Source of the DNA: an uncultured Bacteroidia bacterium
GTDB taxonomy: Bacteria > Bacteroidota > Bacteroidia > Bacteroidales > UBA932
NCBI GenBank assembly: GCA_902782225.1
Contig: CACZMF010000018.1
Location: 1 to 64,000, forward strand
Direction of reading: 5' to 3'
DNA length: 64,000 nucleotides
Positions 37,253 through 46,529 of the stretch are shown here, piece by piece. Position numbers and translations under genes: made by a program. How positions within the stretch are numbered: position 1 is the stretch's first letter; each line of letters starts with the position of its first letter. Under the pieces are notes generated by a model. That model saw only the letters and a program-made list of their open reading frames with translations, had not been told where the DNA came from and searched no databases.

Positions 37253-38242
37253 ATGGGCAAGAAAAAGAACATCATAAACCGATTTATGTCAGGCAGTTTC
37301 CCCGACGAGGTAAAGCTGGCCTTCGGGAGCTGGCTTACCGACCCCGAAGACCAGCAGGAAAAGGAAGATGCCCTCTACAGTGAATGGGAAGCCCTGTCTG
37401 CCAGAGATATAAGCGACTCCACCCTGGAGCGGCGGCGCAAGCTCAACCTTATACACCGCCACATGGAAGGAGAAAAGCAAAAAACACTCAGGAGCCGCTT
37501 TATGTATTTTGTGGCCGTGGCCGCAGCGGCAGCCCTGATCGCGGGATTTTTCGGCCTGGGCCGGGGAATCCGCTCCCACAGCAACACGCCTTCAGCTACC
37601 TCGGAAGTATGCATGGTGACATCCAGCAATTCAAAGGGCGAATTCCAGCTCCCGGACGGCACATCGGTATGGCTCAACATAGGCAGCTCCCTGTCGTACA
37701 ACAGCAATTTTGAAAAAGCATCCGTGAGGGAAGTCAAGCTCGACGGCGAAGCATACTTTGATGTTGCAAAAGACGGACGCTCCTTTGTGGTAAATGCCGG
37801 TGACCTGCAGGTCAGCGTACTGGGCACCCGCTTCGCCGTAAGGCACACTCCCCTGTACGAGCGCGACCAGGTCACCCTCGTGTCGGGTTCCGTGCGCGTG
37901 AAAGGAGAAGGCATCCAGGCGGTAACTCTTTCTCCCGGCGAGCAATTGAGTTATGACCGCCTGCTGGGCGACAGCACCGTCCGCACGGTTGATACAGGCG
38001 ACTATGTAAGCTGGATACGCTCGCAGATTTCGCTTGAGGACTGCACCTTGGGCAAAGTCATCGAAAATCTTGAGCACCGCTACAGAGTAAAGGTCAGCAC
38101 GTTGGGAGACATCGACCTGGACCAGCACATCACACTTAAAATCAACGACGAGAGCAAAGAAAAAATATTTACCGTCCTCTCCTTTCTCGCCGATTGCGAA
38201 CTCCGCATAATCGACGAAGGCAATATAGTCCTGATACGATAA
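37253..38242 (+). CDS. FecR-type anti-sigma factor
   Basis: This 329-residue inner-membrane protein has a cytoplasmic N-terminal domain (1-80) that should hold the sigma factor, a transmembrane helix (about 83-103), a FecR domain (about 125-215, LPDGTSVWLNIGSSLSYNSNF, LDGEAYFDVAKDGRSF) and a C-terminal DUF4974/STN-like domain (about 255-329). It receives the signal from the STN domain of the SusC protein just downstream and releases the ECF sigma factor. Confidence 0.95.
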   Translation: MGKKKNIINRFMSGSFPDEVKLAFGSWLTDPEDQQEKEDALYSEWEALSARDISDSTLERRRKLNLIHRHMEGEKQKTLRSRFMYFVAVAAAAALIAGFFGLGRGIRSHSNTPSATSEVCMVTSSNSKGEFQLPDGTSVWLNIGSSLSYNSNFEKASVREVKLDGEAYFDVAKDGRSFVVNAGDLQVSVLGTRFAVRHTPLYERDQVTLVSGSVRVKGEGIQAVTLSPGEQLSYDRLLGDSTVRTVDTGDYVSWIRSQISLEDCTLGKVIENLEHRYRVKVSTLGDIDLDQHITLKINDESKEKIFTVLSFLADCELRIIDEGNIVLIR

Positions 38243-38259
38243 TTCACAAAACTTCTCTT

Positions 38260-41200
38260 ATGAATAAACTAGCAAAAACATTGCTTCTGCTGTTTCTGTT
38301 GGCCTCTCCGGTCGTCTCCTGGTCGCAGGAAAGAAAGGTCAGCGGCAGCTGGCAGAATGTGCCGTTACGCACCGTCCTGAACGATCTGGAAAAACAGAGC
38401 GGATTCACTTTTGCCTACCGTACCGCCGAGATTGACTTGGAAAAGCGGGTGAGCGACGAAGCCAAAGGCGAAGATATTCTCCAGCTGCTCGGCAGGATAC
38501 TCGCTCCCCAGCAAATGTCGGCAAATATCGAAGGAACCCAGATCATGCTGCTCCGGAAACGGGGCGAGGATCCCAAGAAGACTGCTCCTTCAACTCCCAA
38601 GCGCACCTTTTCCGGAACCGTGGTAGCAACCACCGACCGCAGCCCTCTTGCTGGGGTAACGGTGTATGTTAAAGGCACTTCCACCGGCACGCTCACCGAC
38701 ACTGAAGGCCGTTATTCGCTAACGGTAGGTGCCGATGTCAAGGAAATAACGTTCTCAATGCTGGGATACCTCGACAAAAACATAAAGACCACCGAGAACG
38801 ACAACTACTTCCGCATGGTCTTTCTGGACGAATCGTCAACTGCATTGAGCGAAGCGGTAGTGGTCGCCTTCGGAACCACCCAGAAAAGGGAGTCGATAGT
38901 GACCTCGGTGGAGAGCATCAACCCCGAGCAGCTCAAGTCGCTCCACTCTCCCACCCTGTCACAGTCTTTTGCGGGCAACCTGGCCGGCGTTATTTCCACC
39001 CAGTCATCCGGCGAACCCGGCTCGGACGGTGCCAATTTCTGGATCCGCGGTATTTCCACCTTCGGCCCCAACAGCAAGCCTTTGTATATCCTCGACGGAA
39101 TAGAGGTCGGCGTAGGGGTGCTTGACGGTATCTCTCCGGAATCAATCGAGTCGTTTGCCGTGCTTAAAGACGCTGCGGCGACGGCTCTCTACGGCTCCCG
39201 CGGCGCAAACGGCGTCATGGTCATTACCACCAAGAGCGGACGTACGTCAGACAAGATGTCCATCAACGTCCACTTCAATTCGACGGTAAACACCTTCACC
39301 AAGGTATCCGAAATCGCCGACGGGATAACTTATATGGAGAACTACAACGAGGCTCTCCGCACCCGCGGCGGCAACGATTATTATCTGCCGGCCAAAATCG
39401 AGGCTGCCAAGCAGGGAATCAACAATTATGAGTACCCGCTTGTCAACTGGTACGATATGATTTTCCGCAAGTACTCTACCGCCCAGAGCGCCGACGTGAA
39501 CATACGTGGCGGCGGAAACCGCGTAAACTACTTCCTGAGCGCTATGTTCGCCAACCAGAACGGTATGCTGCGAAACTCCCCGGAAGTATCGTTCGACACC
39601 GGCCTTAACGCACGCAAGTTCTCGTTCCAGAGCAATGTGACCGCCAAACTGACCAACAGCACTACGGCGTCCATAAAGATGACCTCCATATTGTTCTACA
39701 AGAACATGCCGTATTACAGCACGCAGCATTATTTTGCCGCGGCTCTATATGCCAATCCCGTAAACGTATCGCCCACATACCCCTCTGAGTGGCTGGGCAA
39801 CGATGCCGACTATGTAGTGTTCGGCGGTACCGACGAGTGGGACGGAACCACATCGTGGACCAACCCCTACATGGACCTTTCGGAAGGCTACCGCAAGCAG
39901 TTTACAGAGAACACCACGACTTCGGTCCGCCTGGACCAGAACCTCGACATGATAACCCCGGGACTCAAACTGTGGGGACAGGCGTCGTTCTATTCCTACA
40001 CTGCCGCTACCCTTACTTTCCGCAAGGCGCCTTGGCTCTACCGTCTTCAGGGGATAGATACCGACCCCGTCAGCGGCGAAAAGACCTACTACCTCTCACA
40101 GCTGGGCAGCGAAGGGTCGAAATACATAGGCTCCGATACTTCATCGAGCGGCTATCGCGAACTTAACCTGCAGACCAACCTCGAATACGCCCGCAGTTTC
40201 GGCCCACATTCCATAAACGCCGTGGTCCTGTACCACCAGAAGGAACACGTTGACAATCAGGCCTCCAGTTACAACGCCCGCCTGCCCAAGCGCGAGCAGG
40301 GATTCGCCGGACGTCTGTCATACACGCTTCTGGACCGGTACGTACTCGAAGCCAACTTCGGATACAACGGCAGCGAAAACTTCATGAGAGGGCACCGCTG
40401 GGGCTTCTTCCCCTCCATGGCGGCCGGCTGGATCATCTCCAACGAGCCGTTCTGGGACAATCTCCGCAGCACCGTTGACCTGTTGAAGATACGCTATTCC
40501 TACGGCCTTTCCGGTAACGACTACCTGTCGGTACGCTTCCCCTACATCTCTTCGGTCGCAATGAATGTCAACAGCGGTTTTATCCAGGGATCCTGCGCCG
40601 ACGGCTTCTATTCCGAAAAGGGTAACGTCGTGAACCTGTGGGGTAACGAAGACGCCACCTGGGAAGTGAGCCGCAAGCACGATATCGGCATCGAATTCGG
40701 CTTTATGCAACATCTCAAATTCATCCTCGACATTTTTGACGAAAACCGTACGGGCATATTCATGGCCCGCCAGGTACTCCCCGCCACAACCGGTCTTTCA
40801 GGCGTGTCGCCACGGGGTAATCTTGGCGCAGTGCGCAACAGAGGTGTTGACTTCAGCCTCGAGTACAAGCGCATTTTCAATCCGGACTTTTCCATCAGCG
40901 CGCGCGGCACATTCACCTACGCCCACAACGAAATAACCGACTACGACGAGCCGGAGATCCAGCCTTATCCTTATCAGTCAAAGATAGGCCAGCCGGTATA
41001 TGCTCCTTACGGACTCATCGCGGAAGGCCTGTTCAAAGACCAGGAAGACATAGACAACTCGCCTACCCAGACTTTCAGCACCAACTATAAGCCCGGCGAC
41101 ATCAAGTACAAGAATATGAACGACGACGATGTTATAGACGAGAACGACGCTACCTACCTCGGGCTGCCCACCGTGCCGGAAATCAACTACGGATTCGGCG

Positions 41201-41637
41201 CCACCATGAAATACAAGTCGTTCGACTTCTCGTTCTTCTTCTCCGGGCGCGACAGGGTATCCATCCTTATGTCCGACGCGGTACATCCGTTCGTCAACAA
41301 AACGCACCGCGGCTTGAATATGTTCAAATGGGTGGCCGACGACCACTGGAGCGAGAGCAATCCGAACCCCGACGCCAAATACCCCCGCCTTGACTGGGAA
41401 TACAACCCCAACAACATCCCTGCGTCGAGTTTCTGGCTCCGGGACGGTAAATTCCTGCGATTGAAAAACGTGGAGCTTGGATGGACCTGGAAGGAAACCC
41501 TCAGGGTGTACTGCACGGGCACCAACCTGTTTGTCCTGTCTCCGTTCAAACTCTGGGATCCGGAACTGGCAAACGGCGCCGGAGTATCTTATCCTCTTAC
41601 CAAGAGCGTTCAACTCGGTCTGCAACTTTTTTTCTAA
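38260..41637 (+). CDS. SusC/RagA-family TonB-linked receptor with STN domain
   Basis: This 1125-residue outer-membrane transporter has a signal peptide (ending SWSQ), an STN signalling domain (about 30-95), a carboxypeptidase-like domain (about 113-190, TVVATTDRSPLAGVTVYVKG), a plug (about 205-330 with WIRGISTFGPNSKPLYILDG and GSRGANGVMVITTKSG) and a barrel to the terminal Phe-Phe. The STN domain means it also signals to FecR. Start MNKLAKTLLLLF at 38260, 17 nt after the fecR stop; the longer frame reaches back into fecR and is rejected. The substrate is unknown. Confidence 0.95.
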   Translation: MNKLAKTLLLLFLLASPVVSWSQERKVSGSWQNVPLRTVLNDLEKQSGFTFAYRTAEIDLEKRVSDEAKGEDILQLLGRILAPQQMSANIEGTQIMLLRKRGEDPKKTAPSTPKRTFSGTVVATTDRSPLAGVTVYVKGTSTGTLTDTEGRYSLTVGADVKEITFSMLGYLDKNIKTTENDNYFRMVFLDESSTALSEAVVVAFGTTQKRESIVTSVESINPEQLKSLHSPTLSQSFAGNLAGVISTQSSGEPGSDGANFWIRGISTFGPNSKPLYILDGIEVGVGVLDGISPESIESFAVLKDAAATALYGSRGANGVMVITTKSGRTSDKMSINVHFNSTVNTFTKVSEIADGITYMENYNEALRTRGGNDYYLPAKIEAAKQGINNYEYPLVNWYDMIFRKYSTAQSADVNIRGGGNRVNYFLSAMFANQNGMLRNSPEVSFDTGLNARKFSFQSNVTAKLTNSTTASIKMTSILFYKNMPYYSTQHYFAAALYANPVNVSPTYPSEWLGNDADYVVFGGTDEWDGTTSWTNPYMDLSEGYRKQFTENTTTSVRLDQNLDMITPGLKLWGQASFYSYTAATLTFRKAPWLYRLQGIDTDPVSGEKTYYLSQLGSEGSKYIGSDTSSSGYRELNLQTNLEYARSFGPHSINAVVLYHQKEHVDNQASSYNARLPKREQGFAGRLSYTLLDRYVLEANFGYNGSENFMRGHRWGFFPSMAAGWIISNEPFWDNLRSTVDLLKIRYSYGLSGNDYLSVRFPYISSVAMNVNSGFIQGSCADGFYSEKGNVVNLWGNEDATWEVSRKHDIGIEFGFMQHLKFILDIFDENRTGIFMARQVLPATTGLSGVSPRGNLGAVRNRGVDFSLEYKRIFNPDFSISARGTFTYAHNEITDYDEPEIQPYPYQSKIGQPVYAPYGLIAEGLFKDQEDIDNSPTQTFSTNYKPGDIKYKNMNDDDVIDENDATYLGLPTVPEINYGFGATMKYKSFDFSFFFSGRDRVSILMSDAVHPFVNKTHRGLNMFKWVADDHWSESNPNPDAKYPRLDWEYNPNNIPASSFWLRDGKFLRLKNVELGWTWKETLRVYCTGTNLFVLSPFKLWDPELANGAGVSYPLTKSVQLGLQLFF

Positions 41638-41652
41638 ATTTGGACTCTGATC

Positions 41653-43581
41653 ATGAAAAAGACTTTATTGATCCTCGCTATACTCCCGTTCCTTGCGGCC
41701 TGCAACTTTTTGGATGTTGTGCCTGAAGATACCGCAAGCGTGTCGGATCTGTACTCCTCTCCTATGCAGGCGGAGCGCACGCTGAACTCGGTTTACGGCT
41801 TCTTCCCTCACCACATAGGCTATCATACCTATCCCGATTTCTTCCAGAGCGGCGAAGTGGTTACGTTCTACAGCAACCCTATCCGCTGGGCCGCTTGGAA
41901 GGCCATGCTGCACGGCTACGAGAGTTCCAACAGCACATACTTCGGCATGTGGTCGGGCGACACCGCAACCCAGCCCGGAGCCATGAAATATGACCTCTAC
42001 AAAGGCATACGCAACGCCTGGACTTTCATCAACAACGTAGAATCCGTGCCCGGCCTGAGTCCCGAGAAGGCCAAGGTCTATACGGGCGAGGCTTATTTCC
42101 TCATCGGCCTGCTGCACTGGGTGCTTATGCAGCATTACGGACCCGTGGTGGTGGTTGACCATGAGATTTCGATGAACGAGCAGGTATCGAACATTCTCGT
42201 GCAGCGCTCTTCATGGGACGATTGCGCCGAATTCGTATGCCGTATGTTCGACGAAGCGGCCACAAGGCTTCCCGCGCACCGCGACGACAAAGAGGCCGGG
42301 CGTGCCACTTCCGTTGCCGCCAAGGCCATCAAGGCCAGCGTGCTGGTCTATACCGCCAGTCCCCTGGTGAACGGCAATACGGACTTTGCCGACTTCCTCA
42401 ATTTCGACAAGACTCCGCTGATCTCGCAAACCTACGACAAAAACAAGTGGAAAACGGCCCTGGACGCACTCCAGGATGCAATAGACCTGGCAGAAAGAGA
42501 GGGCTACCATCTGTATGTCGACCCGGCGGCCAGCGCCCTTCCCGAAAAAGAACGGGGACGCAACAACTACTATAAGCTGTTCATCCAGCCCATGACCGAC
42601 AGCGGCAATAAGTGCGAGTACCTCTGGTCTTCCGCCTATGACGACCGCACCAACACTCCGAAGGGCTATTTCAACTACATCATCCAGAGGCTCGGAACAC
42701 CCCGTGCATGGGATGGAGCCAAGGGCACCGACCTCGACAACTTCAGGCCCATGAGCGTTCCGACCATGCAGGCGGTTTGCACCTTCCTTACCGAAGACGG
42801 ACTTCCCCTGTGGGCCGATCCAAAGACGAAGGATGAATTTGCCGCCAACAATCTCCTGACCATAGCGCCGGGCGATTCCACAGCTCGCCTGCACCGCGGA
42901 CGGGAGCCCCGCTTCTATGCGTCGGTGGTGTTCGACCGCGGAAACATCATCTACAACGGAAAAGAGAAGAACACCATCTACACACGCGCAGGAGAGTATC
43001 ACGGCTACTGCGGCAGCCGCACCTTGTATCATTCCTGCACTGGTTACTATTTCCAGAAGTTCGTGTCAATCAGCACCCAGTTCGACCAGACCAACCGCAC
43101 GTTCAAACCGGTTTCCTACAGGGTTCCGTTCCTACGTCTGGCTGAGTTGTACCTCGATTATGCCGAGGCCAGCTTCGAGCTCAACGGAAGCTTGGATGCC
43201 AAGAGTATAGCATACATCGACAAAGTGCGCTCCCGCTGCGGACTGCCCGGATTCTCCGAGTCGTGGTCCAAAGCCGGCGGCATTCCCTCCGGCGACCAGC
43301 TCCGGGAGGCTATACGTGCCGAGATTGCTGCAGAAGTATGCCTTGAAGGCCGCAACTACGACAACTTCCGCCGCTGGAAGATTGTGCACAAGTTCCTTGA
43401 GAATACGCCTATGGAGCTGAATGTCTATGCCGATGATTCTTCGGCCGAGTCGTTCTACAAGCTGGTACCTCTTGAGGAGATTGCCCCGCGCTCTTTCAGC
43501 TACCCCAAGAACTATTGGTACGCGATTCCCATCACGGAAATGAAGATTAACTACAAACTTGTGCAAAATCCAGGATATTAA
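41653..43581 (+). CDS. SusD/RagB-family nutrient-binding lipoprotein
   Basis: This 642-residue surface lipoprotein (LPFLAACNFLD, Cys17) caps the SusC channel. The N-terminal SusD region starts VVPEDTASVSDLYSSPMQAE, the TPR-like helices follow, and the C-terminal RagB part has VPFLRLAELYLDYAEASFELNG, IDKVRSRCGLPGF and AAEVCLEGRNYDNFRRWK. It lies 15 nt after susC. Slightly longer than most family members. Confidence 0.95.
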   Translation: MKKTLLILAILPFLAACNFLDVVPEDTASVSDLYSSPMQAERTLNSVYGFFPHHIGYHTYPDFFQSGEVVTFYSNPIRWAAWKAMLHGYESSNSTYFGMWSGDTATQPGAMKYDLYKGIRNAWTFINNVESVPGLSPEKAKVYTGEAYFLIGLLHWVLMQHYGPVVVVDHEISMNEQVSNILVQRSSWDDCAEFVCRMFDEAATRLPAHRDDKEAGRATSVAAKAIKASVLVYTASPLVNGNTDFADFLNFDKTPLISQTYDKNKWKTALDALQDAIDLAEREGYHLYVDPAASALPEKERGRNNYYKLFIQPMTDSGNKCEYLWSSAYDDRTNTPKGYFNYIIQRLGTPRAWDGAKGTDLDNFRPMSVPTMQAVCTFLTEDGLPLWADPKTKDEFAANNLLTIAPGDSTARLHRGREPRFYASVVFDRGNIIYNGKEKNTIYTRAGEYHGYCGSRTLYHSCTGYYFQKFVSISTQFDQTNRTFKPVSYRVPFLRLAELYLDYAEASFELNGSLDAKSIAYIDKVRSRCGLPGFSESWSKAGGIPSGDQLREAIRAEIAAEVCLEGRNYDNFRRWKIVHKFLENTPMELNVYADDSSAESFYKLVPLEEIAPRSFSYPKNYWYAIPITEMKINYKLVQNPGY

Positions 43582-43582
43582 T

Positions 43583-45154
43583 ATGAAAAAGTTTCTTGTC
43601 TTAACTTTTATTACCCTTTGCTGCTCCTGCTCTTCAGGATATAAGACCCTCAACCGGCAAGCCGCCAAGGAGTATCTTGAGCCGTTCCGTACCGATGTTA
43701 GCTGGAACAACTTTGCAAAGAAGTTTATCTATGCTCCGGCATTCCATTTTGATGAAGTACAAGGTGCTGAATCTTATGTCTTTACGCTGACTCCCGACGG
43801 CGGCGAGGCCCTGAGTTTCAAGGCTTCCAAGCCCACGGCTCCGCTCTCGCCGGTGTGGGACAAACTGCCAGTGGGAAAGCAAGTTGATCTTACCGTGGAC
43901 GCCCTGGCGGCGGACGGAAAGGTGATAGCACGGGCCGGCGAACGCAGTTTCCTTAAGGACTTCCCTTTCGAGGGCCCCTACCCCGGACCGGCCTGCGACT
44001 ACCGCGAGGCGGCGCTCAAGGGAGCACTGTACGTCCACACCATGCCGGAGATCCAGCACTGGAGCACCTCTACGGTGCCGGACATGAACTATCCGCACAA
44101 TACCTATCCCTGCAAGATAATAAGCGCTACTATACGCAACGAGTGCCTGATTGCAACCATGCTGCCCGACCGGCGCGAGAACGCCCTGGCGGTGGCACGC
44201 GGCGCGGCGCAGTTCCTTATCGACCAGAGCCGGCCCGAAGGAGACCCGCTGGCGTACTTCCCTCCGACCTACTATCTTGACAAGGAGGCATCAAAACGCG
44301 ACTGGAACAAGGGCAAGACCATGACCCTTGAGGCGGCCAGCGCAGGACAGGCTTTCCTTGACCTGTACGATGTTACGGGCGAGAAGCAGTGGCTCGACCG
44401 TGCCGTGGCCATAGGCAGGACCTATATCAAACTCCAGCACGAGGATGGTTCGCTCCCCATCAAGGTGGATTTTGTAACCGGAGAGCCGGTGAACTCGGTG
44501 TGCGCTATGCTGCACCCCCTGCTGCGCTACTACAAGCGTCTTGAGGGATACGGCTTCGGAGAGTTCCTGCCCTACCGCATCAAGGGCGAGGAGTGGATGA
44601 ATTCCACGGCCGTGAAGGTATTCGATATGACCGGTCAGTTTGAAGATGTGAACGTCAAGGGTCTGGAGCCTTACCAGAACCTCACCAACTGCACTGCGGC
44701 TCCTTACGCTTCGTACCTGCTCACCAAGGCAGCGCCCACAAAAGAAGATATCCGCAACTCGGAAGACCTGATCCGCCTGAGCGAAGACCAGTTTACGCAT
44801 TGGGCCTATCCCGAGCGCACAGCCGACGGATTCTTCCTGCGTTATACTCCTTGCGTGCACGAGCAGTATCACTACGAGATGCCCGTCGACAACAGCGCCT
44901 GCAATGTGGCAAATGCCTGGCTGGATTACTATCGGGTGACCGGAGACTTGCTCGCCCTTGCCAAGGCCAAGGCTATGATAGACAATATCACCCGCATGCA
45001 GAACGCGGTGAACGGCAAGATTCCCACCACCTTTGAGTGGCGTGACGCCCGCAAAGACCGCAACCGCACGTTCTGGGTCAACTGCTCGCTGAGTTCCATC
45101 CAGATGCTGCTCCGCGCCGACAGCTTGAAGGACGACTTCAACAAACTTCCTTAA
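43583..45154 (+). CDS. lipoprotein with predicted (alpha/alpha) barrel, possible glycan-active enzyme
   Basis: This 523-residue protein (lipobox LCCSCSS, start MKKFLVLTF at 43583, 1 nt after the SusD stop) has a small N-terminal FN3/Ig-like domain (about 35-120). A long helical part (about 130-515) follows, with hairpin repeats such as AASAGQAFLDLYDVTGEKQWLDRA and NVANAWLDYYRVTGDLLALAKAKA, typical of an (alpha/alpha)6 toroid as in GH88, GH105, GH127 and some epimerases and lyases. Acidic and aromatic residues (DMNYPHNTYP, EQYHYEMPVDN) could line an active site. I cannot name a CAZyme family. It is the only enzyme-like gene of this locus. Confidence 0.7.
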   Translation: MKKFLVLTFITLCCSCSSGYKTLNRQAAKEYLEPFRTDVSWNNFAKKFIYAPAFHFDEVQGAESYVFTLTPDGGEALSFKASKPTAPLSPVWDKLPVGKQVDLTVDALAADGKVIARAGERSFLKDFPFEGPYPGPACDYREAALKGALYVHTMPEIQHWSTSTVPDMNYPHNTYPCKIISATIRNECLIATMLPDRRENALAVARGAAQFLIDQSRPEGDPLAYFPPTYYLDKEASKRDWNKGKTMTLEAASAGQAFLDLYDVTGEKQWLDRAVAIGRTYIKLQHEDGSLPIKVDFVTGEPVNSVCAMLHPLLRYYKRLEGYGFGEFLPYRIKGEEWMNSTAVKVFDMTGQFEDVNVKGLEPYQNLTNCTAAPYASYLLTKAAPTKEDIRNSEDLIRLSEDQFTHWAYPERTADGFFLRYTPCVHEQYHYEMPVDNSACNVANAWLDYYRVTGDLLALAKAKAMIDNITRMQNAVNGKIPTTFEWRDARKDRNRTFWVNCSLSSIQMLLRADSLKDDFNKLP

Positions 45155-45193
45155 TCGCTTCGGGGTTCCTTCCTGCGGAGGACCGTCTGCGCC

Positions 45194-45292
45194 CACGCAG
45201 CCGAGACCCATCTGAACCAGGTCGCAGTTGACGGCAGTCAATCCAAGCGACCTGTTTTCTTTGTGCAGCAGGGGCAGCAACTCGCGGCTGTG
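45194..45292 (-). pseudogene. 33-codon remnant of a GH2 beta-galactosidase C-terminus
   Basis: Read on the minus strand, this encodes [18 protein letters not shown] and continues TAVNCDLVQMGLGCV. It differs from the end of the intact GH2 gene (28716-31820) at only two of 33 residues (I to L, L to V). Both flanks are unrelated to GH2. It is a decayed fragment of a second copy. The rest of 45155-45570 holds a tRNA-Ser 3' repeat, a terminator and an inverted repeat, and no intact gene. Confidence 0.88.
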
Positions 45293-45314
45293 GAGAATTC
45301 GGCAGGAGATGTCA

Positions 45315-45336
45315 GTTCAAGGCCCTTTCTCTCCGC
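45315..45336 (+). other. duplicated tRNA-Ser 3' end, candidate attachment site
   Basis: This 22-nt stretch matches the T-arm/acceptor end of tRNA-Ser (34035-34056) at 19 of 22 positions, with the last 14 identical (CCCTTTCTCTCCGC) and the same orientation. The changed bases fall in the T-loop. A terminator follows 3 nt later, as after a real tRNA. No 5' half is present. Confidence 0.75.
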
Positions 45337-45339
45337 TTC

Positions 45340-45362
45340 AAGCCAGCTTTCGCTGGCTTTTC
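45340..45362 (+). terminator. intrinsic terminator
   Basis: AAGCCAGC (45340-45347), loop TTTC, GCTGGCTT (45352-45359), then TTT. It is a perfect 8-bp stem. An outer CTTCAA/TTGAAG pair (45336-45341 and 45366-45371) brackets it. It would stop transcription from the SusCD locus, or may be the ancestral tRNA-Ser terminator. Confidence 0.85.
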
Positions 45363-45440
45363 GCGTTGAAGGGCCCCTTAGCCGGAGGGGGGGCGGAACG
45401 GAGGTGGCGATTAATTACCTATTCTTCAATATCTTACGCA

Positions 45441-45472
45441 TTTTGCCTGCGTCTTATTTCGTGCAGGCAAAA
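45441..45472. repeat. perfect 10-bp inverted repeat
   Basis: TTTTGCCTGC (45441-45450) and GCAGGCAAAA (45463-45472) around a 12-nt spacer. T's lead and A's trail on both strands, so it is not a standard terminator. A TACTTTTG -7-like box overlaps the right arm on the minus strand (45468-45475). Confidence 0.6.
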
Positions 45473-45570
45473 GTAGTATCCGATTGATACACAGGAGGAT
45501 AGCGGCCAAGAGGGTTTCCAGGCCGGCAGGGGGGAGTCGAGGGGAACGGCAGGGCCGGCGGCGAGGGAGG

Positions 45571-46527
45571 TCACCGGGAGGGGCGGTGGCCGGCGCGGTA
45601 GAGCTGCCAGCTGTTGAAGAGGTTCTGCCAGATGGCGTAGAGGCCGCCGGCGACCGAGGTGACCGGGGTCAAGTAGTTGTAGCCCAGCCAGATAAGGAAG
45701 CCGGTGTTCTTCTGCCCGAGGGCCTGGCCCGCGGTCAGGCTCTCGCTGCGGCCCTTGCCGATATAGCGCCCCGCAAGGAACTGAAGCGCGCAGCAGCCGG
45801 CCGACACCAGCACGATGCACGCCACCGCCCCGGCGGACAAGTGGCTGAGAGCCAGCGCCTGGGTGGCCAGCAGCATAGCCAGCGTCAGCCCAACGCCCCA
45901 GATATAAAAGGCATAACGGCTCAGCCGCATCAACACCCGCTGCAGGCGGTGCGTCGTGTAGCGGATCAGCCACGCCAGCAGCCCCGGCAGCACCAGCACC
46001 GGGAACACCTTCAGCGCAATCCTCCCCACATACGCCCAGAACCCAAGGTCGGCGGAAGGCCGCACCAGCGGAATGACCGTCGGAATCAGGAAGGTCGCAG
46101 CAAGGTTCGACAGGGTCAGGTAGGTCACCGTCCCGGCCAGCGTGCCGCCAAGCTTCTCCGTGATCACCCCGGCGGCCGAAGCCGTGGGGCAGATAAGGCA
46201 CAACATGGCGCACTCCAGCAAGATACGTATCTCCCCATCCGGGCTGAACGCCACCACCGCAGCAAGCGCGAGGAACGAAAGCACCTGGAACAGCAGTGCC
46301 CACAGGTGCCAGCGCCTGAACCGCAGGTCGTGCGGCGAAATCTTCACGAACTGGAAAAACAGCAGCAGGGCAATCACCAGCCGCTGCCCCTCGGACGCCG
46401 CCACATGAAGCTGGTGCCCGATCGGATGCAGCGCCGGAAGCGCACGATACAAAAAATACAGGCTGACACCCAGGACTATAGCCCCGGGCAACATCCAATC
46501 CTGCACCACACGCGCCGCCTTTCCCAT
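45571..46527 (-). CDS. bile acid:sodium symporter family (BASS) membrane protein
   Basis: The protein has 318 residues and about ten transmembrane segments. It has features of the SBF/BASS family such as LCLICPTASAAGVITEKLGG, the PTxxA-like crossing region, and GQALGQKNTGFLIWLG in the second half. The transported solute is likely a small organic anion with sodium and cannot be named. The start is 2 nt after the acyltransferase stop; it is the last gene of the galE run. Confidence 0.82.
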   Translation of the reverse strand: MGKAARVVQDWMLPGAIVLGVSLYFLYRALPALHPIGHQLHVAASEGQRLVIALLLFFQFVKISPHDLRFRRWHLWALLFQVLSFLALAAVVAFSPDGEIRILLECAMLCLICPTASAAGVITEKLGGTLAGTVTYLTLSNLAATFLIPTVIPLVRPSADLGFWAYVGRIALKVFPVLVLPGLLAWLIRYTTHRLQRVLMRLSRYAFYIWGVGLTLAMLLATQALALSHLSAGAVACIVLVSAGCCALQFLAGRYIGKGRSESLTAGQALGQKNTGFLIWLGYNYLTPVTSVAGGLYAIWQNLFNSWQLYRAGHRPSR

Positions 46528-46529
46528 CT

